This document shows positions 13,438 to 18,160 of a DNA stretch of 18,160 nt, in pieces (position 1 is the stretch's first letter; every line of letters starts with the position of its first letter). The translations under genes were made by a program, and so were the position numbers. This stretch comes from Pseudomonadota bacterium (lineage in GTDB: Bacteria > Pseudomonadota > Alphaproteobacteria > Rhizobiales > Methylopilaceae), in the NCBI GenBank assembly GCA_023389135.1, contig JAEWEX010000476.1:1-18160 (forward strand), written 5' to 3'. Below the pieces are notes generated by a model. The model was not told the DNA's origin. It did no database searches and saw nothing but the letters and a program-made list of their open reading frames with translations.

Positions 13438-14433
13438 CTACTGCTTCATCGCCGCCTTGACGAATTCGTCGGTGACGAACTTGGCGTAGTCGGACTGCAC
13501 CTCCGGCACGCGGCCCTGGTCCTTCAAGAACTGCGAGGTGTCGGCCAGCGCCTTCGCGGCGCCGCCGCCGAGCCAGGTCTCGGACGCCTGCTCCTCGAGG
13601 CCGAGGAAGACATAGGCGCCCATGGCCTCGGGCACGTCCTTGGGATCGGCGCCGGAGATCTTGGCCACGGCCTTGGCCTCGGCGCTGTCGGCCGTCCAGG
13701 CGGCCTTGTTGTCCATGTACTGCTTGTCGATGTCGGCGAGCATCCTGACCAGCGTGGTCATGAACTCCTTGTTCTCGGCGGCCCAGTCGCGATCGACCAT
13801 GAGCGCGTCGAAGGTCGGGCGGCCCTTGGCGGCGAGCTCGGTGGCGGAGGCCAGCACCTTGCCGTTGGCCTTCACCGAGGCCAGCGCGGGGTTCCACACG
13901 AAGGTGGCGTCGATGTCGCCGCGCTCCCAGGCGGCCACGATCTCCGGCGGGCGCATGTTCAGGATCTCGACCTCGCGCGGGTTGACGCCGGCATCCTCCA
14001 GCGCGAACAGGAGCTGGTAGTGGGTGGTGGAGACGAACGGCACGCCGACCTTCTTGCCCTTCAGGTCGGTGATGGCGTTGACGCCCGAGCCCTCGCGGGC
14101 GACCAGCTGCTCGGCCTCGCCGATGTCGTCGAGGATCCAGAACACCTGCAGGTCGAGGCCCTGGGTGGCGGCGGCAGCCGCCGGGCTGGAGCCCAGCTCG
14201 CCGATCTGCACCTGGCCGGAGGCCATGGCGCGGATCACGTCGCCGCCGCCGGCGATCTTCTGCCAGTTGATCTTGTAGCCGGTGGCCTTCTCCAGCTCGC
14301 CATTGTCGATCAGGACGCGGTAGGGCACCACCATGTCCTGGTGCGCGAAGGTCACCGTCTTGTTCTGGGCCGCGGCGCCTGAGACGCCGAGCCCGACGGC
14401 GAACGCCGTCGCCGTGAAGAGCGCTTTCTTCAT
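13438..14433 (-). CDS. tauA: Taurine ABC transporter, periplasmic substrate-binding protein
   Basis: A 331-residue exported binding protein. The signal peptide is clear: MKKALF, a hydrophobic stretch to about residue 18, and likely cleavage after SGAAA near 22. There is no lipobox Cys. The mature protein follows the TauA/SsuA-type fold: VTFAHQDMVVPYRVLIDNGELEKATGY (27-53), an Ala/Gly segment GGGDVIRAMASGQVQIGELGSSP (62-84), and the TauA-like loop KKVGVPFVSTTHYQLLFALEDAG (127-149), where E. coli TauA has the same FVSTTHY. The ATG at 14433 has AGAGGGGA 7 bases upstream; a GTG 33 bases earlier is in frame but would bury the signal peptide. It is the first gene of tauABC, with its own predicted promoter and a candidate TauR operator upstream. 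It captures taurine in the periplasm. Confidence 0.94.
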   Translation of the reverse strand: MKKALFTATAFAVGLGVSGAAAQNKTVTFAHQDMVVPYRVLIDNGELEKATGYKINWQKIAGGGDVIRAMASGQVQIGELGSSPAAAAATQGLDLQVFWILDDIGEAEQLVAREGSGVNAITDLKGKKVGVPFVSTTHYQLLFALEDAGVNPREVEILNMRPPEIVAAWERGDIDATFVWNPALASVKANGKVLASATELAAKGRPTFDALMVDRDWAAENKEFMTTLVRMLADIDKQYMDNKAAWTADSAEAKAVAKISGADPKDVPEAMGAYVFLGLEEQASETWLGGGAAKALADTSQFLKDQGRVPEVQSDYAKFVTDEFVKAAMKQ

Positions 14434-14597
14434 CGTCTTATCCCCTCTGTCGAAAATCAGGTCCATGACGGGCAGCCGAGACGGCCCGCAGATCGGTGAC
14501 GCAACGCGATGCGGACGCCGCGCATGGCGACGGCTGCAACGAGCCGACCGGTTCGAGGCCCGGCCTCACGGCGTCTTTCATTCCCCTCATGCGTGTA

Positions 14598-14626
14598 TTA
14601 GGCGGAAGGCTGCGCTGCGGTGACAA
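14598..14626 (-). promoter_or_regulatory. Predicted tauA promoter
   Basis: On the minus strand TTGTCA (14626-14621) matches 5/6 of the -35 consensus. It is followed after 17 bases by CCTAAT (14603-14598), 4/6 of the -10 consensus. Transcription would start near 14590 and leave an untranslated leader of about 155 bases before the tauA ATG. Its position between ald and tauA supports a separate tauABC transcript. The weak -10 fits a promoter that needs an activator. Confidence 0.5.
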
Positions 14627-14664
14627 TGGTCCAGACGGCGCAAATCGTCCCCCGAACTGGACCA
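14627..14664. promoter_or_regulatory. Candidate TauR operator upstream of the tauA promoter
   Basis: TGGTCCAG (14627-14634) and CTGGACCA (14657-14664) are perfect 8-bp inverted arms, 30 bp centre to centre, about three helical turns. The arm at 14627 directly abuts the predicted -35 box, the classic position of an activator site. The core CTGGAC is, as I recall, also the core of the repeated TauR site reported for Rhodobacter capsulatus, though there the copies are direct repeats. tauR lies two genes upstream. I did not find this motif in the tauR or ald upstream gaps. Confidence 0.55.
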
Positions 14665-14691
14665 AGGATCGACGGCTACGGCGCGCGGTGC

Positions 14692-15825
14692 TCATGCGGT
14701 GCGCACCTTGCCCGAAGCCGCGGCAGACGGCTCCACGTAGTCGACGCCGAGCGCTTCCGCGACAGCGGGATGCGTGACCATGCCGGCATGGATGTTGAGG
14801 CCCGCCATCAGGTGCCGATCCTCCTCCACCGCCCGCTTCCAGCCCTTGTCGGCCAGCGCCAGCGTGAACGGCAGCGTCGCATTGTTGAGGGCGAAGGTCG
14901 AGGTGCGCGGCACGCCCCCGGGCATGTTGGCGACGCAATAGTGGATCACGTCGTCCACCACGTAGGTGGGCTGGTCGTGGGTCGTGGGCCGCGAGGTCTC
15001 GAAGCAGCCTCCCTGGTCGATGGCGACATCCACCACCACCGAACCCGGCTTCATGCGCCGGATGATGTCGCGGGTGACGAGCTTGGGCGCGGCCGCCCCG
15101 GGCACCAGCACGCCTCCGATCACGAGGTCGGCCTCGATGCAGTGCTTCTCCAGCGCGTCGCGGGTCGAGAACACGGTGTTGAGCGGCCGGTCGAACTGCT
15201 GCCACAGCCGGCGCAGCACGGCGAGGTCGCGGTCCAGCACCCACACGTCCGCCCCCATCCCCAGCGCGATGTGGACGGCGTGGGTGCCGACCACGCCGCC
15301 GCCCAGCACCACCACCTTCGCGGGATCCACGCCCGGCACGCCGCCGAGCAGAACGCCCAGCCCGCCATGGGCCTTTTCCAGGAAGTAGGCGCCGGCCTGC
15401 ACCGCCATGCGGCCGGCGACCTCCGACATCGGCGCCAGCAGCGGCAGCCCGCCCGTGGGCGAGGTCACGGTCTCGTAGGCGATGCAGGTCGCCCCGCCGG
15501 CGATCAGGTCGCGGGCCTGTTCGGGGTCCGGCGCCAGATGGAGATAGGTGAACAGGACCTGGCCCGGCCGCAGCATCGCGCGCTCGGGCGCCTGCGGCTC
15601 CTTGACCTTGACGATCATCTCGGCGGCGTCGAACACCGCGCGCGCGGTTGCCGCGACGGTCGCGCCGGCAGCCTCGTAGGTGGCGTCCTCCAGCCCGACG
15701 CCGGCGCCAGCGCCGGTCTCCACCACCACCTCGTGGCCGTGGGCGACCAGTTCCCGGACGCTGGTCGGCGTCAGCCCCACACGGTATTCGCGGACCTTGA
15801 TCTCCTTCGGAACGCCGATGCGCAT
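14692..15825 (-). CDS. ald: Alanine dehydrogenase
   Basis: Ald oxidatively deaminates L-alanine to pyruvate and ammonia with NAD+, reversibly, in the cytosol. The 377-residue length matches the family. Recognisable are [20 protein letters not shown] at the N-terminus with the pyruvate-binding Arg, IVKVKEP with Lys74, FTYLHLAPD with His96, the NAD loop [14 protein letters not shown] (171-184), the catalytic [15 protein letters not shown] with Asp270, and the closing [20 protein letters not shown]. The ATG at 15825 is preferred (GGGGGA upstream and the canonical N-terminus); GTG 15840 is in frame. It lies 82 bases after tauR. In taurine catabolism through taurine:pyruvate aminotransferase, Ald recycles the alanine product to pyruvate, which explains its place between tauR and tauABC. 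Confidence 0.95.
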   Translation of the reverse strand: MRIGVPKEIKVREYRVGLTPTSVRELVAHGHEVVVETGAGAGVGLEDATYEAAGATVAATARAVFDAAEMIVKVKEPQAPERAMLRPGQVLFTYLHLAPDPEQARDLIAGGATCIAYETVTSPTGGLPLLAPMSEVAGRMAVQAGAYFLEKAHGGLGVLLGGVPGVDPAKVVVLGGGVVGTHAVHIALGMGADVWVLDRDLAVLRRLWQQFDRPLNTVFSTRDALEKHCIEADLVIGGVLVPGAAAPKLVTRDIIRRMKPGSVVVDVAIDQGGCFETSRPTTHDQPTYVVDDVIHYCVANMPGGVPRTSTFALNNATLPFTLALADKGWKRAVEEDRHLMAGLNIHAGMVTHPAVAEALGVDYVEPSAAASGKVRTA

Positions 15826-15907
15826 GTGCCGGTCCCCCACGGTCGTTTCAGGGCGGGAATGGTAGGAGCGGCCCGGCGGGCCACATAGGACCAGCCCCGA
15901 ACGGACG

Positions 15908-17422
15908 CTAGTGCCAGGCGGGCTCCGCGGAAGCCGGGCGCATCTCCGCGATCACCGACCCCAGCGTCTCCAGGCCGCGGTCGATGCGGTCCACGGGGAT
16001 CGACGACAGGCCTATGCGCATGTGGTTCAGCGGTGGCGACGGAGCGGCGAAGAACACGTCGCCGGGCTCGATCAGGACGCCGCGCTCCCGGGCGCGCTCC
16101 GCCAGCAGGTTGGTGTCGAGCCATTCCGGCCCGCGCACCCAGTAGCTCGATCCACCCGCGCCGCCGGAATAGGCCGCGTGCGGCAGATGGCGGTCCAGCC
16201 CGCGGCGGGCGGCCTGGGCGCGTTCCCGCAGCGCATGGATCAGCCGGCGCGCCAGCGCCTCGTGGTGGCCGAGCGAAAGGAACAGCGCCGCGGTGCGCTG
16301 GTTGTTGACCGGCGGGTGGCGCAGCATCAGGCGGCGCAGCGCGCGGGCCTCGCGGATCAGTTCGGCGGGGCCGACGATGTAGCCGAGCCTCAGGCCCGGA
16401 GCCAGGGTCTTGGACAGGCTGCCGACATAGATCACGCGGTGGTCGCGATCGAGGCTCTTCAGCGACGGCGTCGGCGTGTCGGCGAAGTTGATCTCGCTTT
16501 CGTAGTCGTCCTCGATCAGCACGATGTCGCGCTCGGCGGCGACGGTCAGCAGCTCCTCGCGGCGGGCGAGCGGCATGGTCACCGATGTCGGGCACTGGTG
16601 GCTGGGCGTGACGTAGACATAGTCGCACCCGGCCAGGCGCTCGTCCACCACGAGGCCGTCGGCGTCGATGGGCAGGCGGCGGATCTCGGCCGACGACAGC
16701 GAGACGATGTTGCGCGCGTCGGGATAGCCAGGGTCCTCGATGCCGACCCGGGTGCGGTCGGTCATCAGGAGCTGGGTCAGGAGGAACAATGCCTGCTGGG
16801 CGCCGATTGTGACCATGATCTCGGACGCCGTGGCCCAGACCCCGCGGCGCGGCAGCACCCGGGAGCGCAGCTGCTCGATCAGCATCTCGTCGTCGCCGTC
16901 GATCAGGTCGGGCGCCCAGCCGCGCATCTCCAGCGTGCCCAGCGCCCGGCGCGAGCACTCGCGCCAGTCGGCGATGGGAAACAGCGTGGGGTCGAACTGG
17001 CCGTAGAGAAAGGGAAACTCGTAGGCCTGCCAGTCGGCGGGCTTGGCGATGTTGCGCAGGCCGGAGGCGCGAAGCGCGAAGCGCGGGCCCCAGTCGGGCT
17101 CGGAGCCGCGGCCCGGCGCGGCGTCGGGCGCCGGCGGGTGATCGCAGGTAACGGTGGGGCTGACGAAGTAGCCGGAGCGTTCCCGCGACAGCAGGAAGCC
17201 GTGGTCGAGCAACTGCTGGTATGCCAGCACCACGGTGTTGCGGGCGACCCCCAGGCTCTGCGCCAGCTCGCGGCTCGACGGCATCGGGCTGCCCGGCGCG
17301 AGCCGGCCGTCGAGGATGGCCGAGACCACCGCCTCGCGGATGCGGGCCTGCAGCGCGCGCGGCGCGTCGCCGGTCCAGCGGAACAGCTGGGCCCACATCG
17401 CCTGGTCGGGCTTGACGCCCAC
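15908..17422 (-). CDS. tauR: MocR/GabR-type transcriptional regulator, probable TauR
   Basis: A 504-residue chimeric regulator: an N-terminal GntR winged helix (about 20-88, with ILDGRLAPGSPMPSSRELAQ and GVARNTVVLAYQQLL) fused to a fold-type I aminotransferase domain (about 110-500). PLP-site landmarks are VTPSHQCPTSVTMP, LIEDDYESEI and VGSLSKTLAPGLRLGY, where the Lys of SLSK (338) should form the PLP aldimine. In the related TauR of Rhodobacter the regulator activates taurine-use genes. I assign TauR from the tauABC-ald context. The start is set at GTG 17422 because GGAGGT lies 7 bases upstream (17435-17430); GTG 17431 is in frame but would overlap that site. A small palindrome, CGGGAT-CA-ATCCCG (17479-17492), lies upstream and could mark autoregulation. 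Confidence 0.88.
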   Translation of the reverse strand: MGVKPDQAMWAQLFRWTGDAPRALQARIREAVVSAILDGRLAPGSPMPSSRELAQSLGVARNTVVLAYQQLLDHGFLLSRERSGYFVSPTVTCDHPPAPDAAPGRGSEPDWGPRFALRASGLRNIAKPADWQAYEFPFLYGQFDPTLFPIADWRECSRRALGTLEMRGWAPDLIDGDDEMLIEQLRSRVLPRRGVWATASEIMVTIGAQQALFLLTQLLMTDRTRVGIEDPGYPDARNIVSLSSAEIRRLPIDADGLVVDERLAGCDYVYVTPSHQCPTSVTMPLARREELLTVAAERDIVLIEDDYESEINFADTPTPSLKSLDRDHRVIYVGSLSKTLAPGLRLGYIVGPAELIREARALRRLMLRHPPVNNQRTAALFLSLGHHEALARRLIHALRERAQAARRGLDRHLPHAAYSGGAGGSSYWVRGPEWLDTNLLAERARERGVLIEPGDVFFAAPSPPLNHMRIGLSSIPVDRIDRGLETLGSVIAEMRPASAEPAWH

Positions 17423-17534
17423 GCGCGGCACCTCCGGTCGACGTCTGCGAAGGCGCTATGGTTGGCATTCCGGGGGCGCGGGATCAATCCCGGCTCCGGC
17501 AGCGGCCGACCGACCCGGCGGCCGTCCGCCTGCC

Positions 17535-18160
17535 TCACCCCCCGCCATTCCCGGTCCAGGCCACCGCACGGTAGTCGAAGCCCGCCGCGACGGTCGGCTT
17601 GACGATGTCGAAATACGGCGAGATGTCGAAGTCGCGCGGGGCGTAGAGCGAATGGTGGCGGATCTCCAGGATCTCGCGCTGCTGCTCCAGGCTGACCGGG
17701 CTGTCAGGATCGCCGAGCCGCGTCACCTTGGGAAGCACCGGATAGCGCACGCTCTCGAAGGCCTGCGCGATCAGCGTCGAGCAGATCGCGCGCGTCGGGT
17801 CGCCGGAGCCGAGCGCGATCATCCGGCGGCGGAAGCGGACCGGCACCGGCGGCGTCGGCAGGAGGTAGCGGGCGAGGTCGAGGACGTTCTGCTGGTCGTA
17901 GCCGAGCCCGATGCGTTCCATCATGAAGCGGACGAGGCGGCTGCGATCCTCCGCCGTCAGGCCGACCGGCCGGCAGATGCGGGTGTGGACCCGCGCATAT
18001 TTCGACAGCGGCGAGGCGACGCAGCCCTCGCCGACATTGACCTCCACCAGCACATGCGGCTCACCGGAGGGGCTCCGGCTGCCCAGCACGTCGCCGACAA
18101 AGAGCGCGGAATGGCTCCAGGTGGACTGGGTCAGGTATTTGATGGCGGCGGCGACCCGGG
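17535..18160 (-). CDS. YiiX/YebB-like NlpC/P60-superfamily cysteine hydrolase, partial (N-terminus off the right edge)
   Basis: The frame is open to the right edge, so the true start lies outside the window; 208 residues are visible. It belongs to the permuted papain-fold group (YiiX/YaeF, sometimes called lipo-like proteins). The first visible residues, IKYLTQSTWSHSALFVGD, contain the predicted catalytic His of the WSHxAL motif. This is followed by HVLVEVNVGEGC with the acidic partner region, and the nucleophile Cys sits in DPTRAICSTLIAQAFE about 120 residues later. The His-before-Cys order is the permutation that marks this group. Characterised relatives are poorly known; amidase or lipid-linked hydrolase activity is proposed for the superfamily. 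A GTG at 18089 is in frame but would cut off the His, so it is not the real start. It lies 112 bases upstream of tauR on the same strand. Confidence 0.82.
   Translation of the reverse strand, partial: RVAAAIKYLTQSTWSHSALFVGDVLGSRSPSGEPHVLVEVNVGEGCVASPLSKYARVHTRICRPVGLTAEDRSRLVRFMMERIGLGYDQQNVLDLARYLLPTPPVPVRFRRRMIALGSGDPTRAICSTLIAQAFESVRYPVLPKVTRLGDPDSPVSLEQQREILEIRHHSLYAPRDFDISPYFDIVKPTVAAGFDYRAVAWTGNGGG

Noticed and set aside
15870..15882. GGCCC-GGC-GGGCC hairpin between tauR and ald
   Set aside because: Only a 5-bp stem in very GC-rich DNA and no T-tract; expected by chance.
15888..15894. GGACCAG in the tauR-ald gap as another TauR half-site
   Set aside because: It reads CTGGTCC on the other strand rather than CTGGACC, and has no partner arm nearby.
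15771..17468. Minus-strand open frame of 565 codons over tauR
   Set aside because: Low-complexity Arg/Pro/Ala composition, no motif, and it overlaps the clear MocR gene in another frame.
1..18160. CRISPR arrays, tRNA or rRNA genes, insertion sequences, prophage or att sites
   Set aside because: No direct-repeat arrays, cloverleaf-like segments, transposase or integrase frames were found, and coding style is uniform across the window.

Overview
The window is high-GC, densely coded chromosomal DNA with almost no intergenic space. It reads as an alphaproteobacterium. The best markers are a gene for the Fur-family iron regulator Irr divergent from fabA-fabB-fabI, a MocR-type TauR beside tauABC and ald, and the strong G/C bias at third codon positions. 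The sequence alone does not fix the order or genus. I see no rRNA, tRNA, CRISPR array, insertion sequence, phage gene or other sign of a mobile island.

Left part (1-4608). A truncated DUF4112 membrane-protein gene (minus) diverges from a two-gene operon (plus) joined by an ATGA overlap: a DsbA-fold 2-hydroxychromene-2-carboxylate isomerase-like protein and a MoeB/ThiF/HesA E1-like adenylyltransferase. The latter converges, with overlapping 3' ends, on a ROK-like kinase whose motifs lie in circularly permuted order. Next come an NAD(P)-dependent D-2-hydroxyacid dehydrogenase (minus) and a divergent secreted SH3-domain protein (plus).

Middle part (4627-8772). irr (minus) and fabA-fabB-fabI (plus) share a short divergent control region with a good sigma70-type promoter for irr and a candidate Irr box. 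FabA and FabB make and elongate the cis-unsaturated acyl chain, and FabI reduces enoyl-ACP. A LysE/RhtB-type exporter follows.

Right part (8777-18160), all minus. In transcription order, from the right edge: a truncated YiiX/YebB-like papain-fold hydrolase, tauR (MocR regulator), ald (alanine dehydrogenase), tauA-tauB-tauC (taurine ABC importer), then an ABC-2 exporter (ATPase and permease) and a class A flavoprotein monooxygenase. The tau region reads as a taurine uptake and use module. TauABC imports taurine, Ald handles the alanine formed when taurine is transaminated, and TauR is the probable taurine-responsive activator. The transaminase (tpa) or dehydrogenase (tauXY) and sulfoacetaldehyde acetyltransferase (xsc) are absent here and must lie elsewhere if the pathway is complete.

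The most interesting non-coding signals are a perfect 8-bp inverted repeat (TGGTCCAG/CTGGACCA) abutting the -35 box of a tauA promoter, a candidate TauR operator; a 12-bp perfect hairpin between tauA and tauB; and the irr/fabA control region. The most interesting protein is the permuted ROK-like kinase. No wholly new multigene system is evident.
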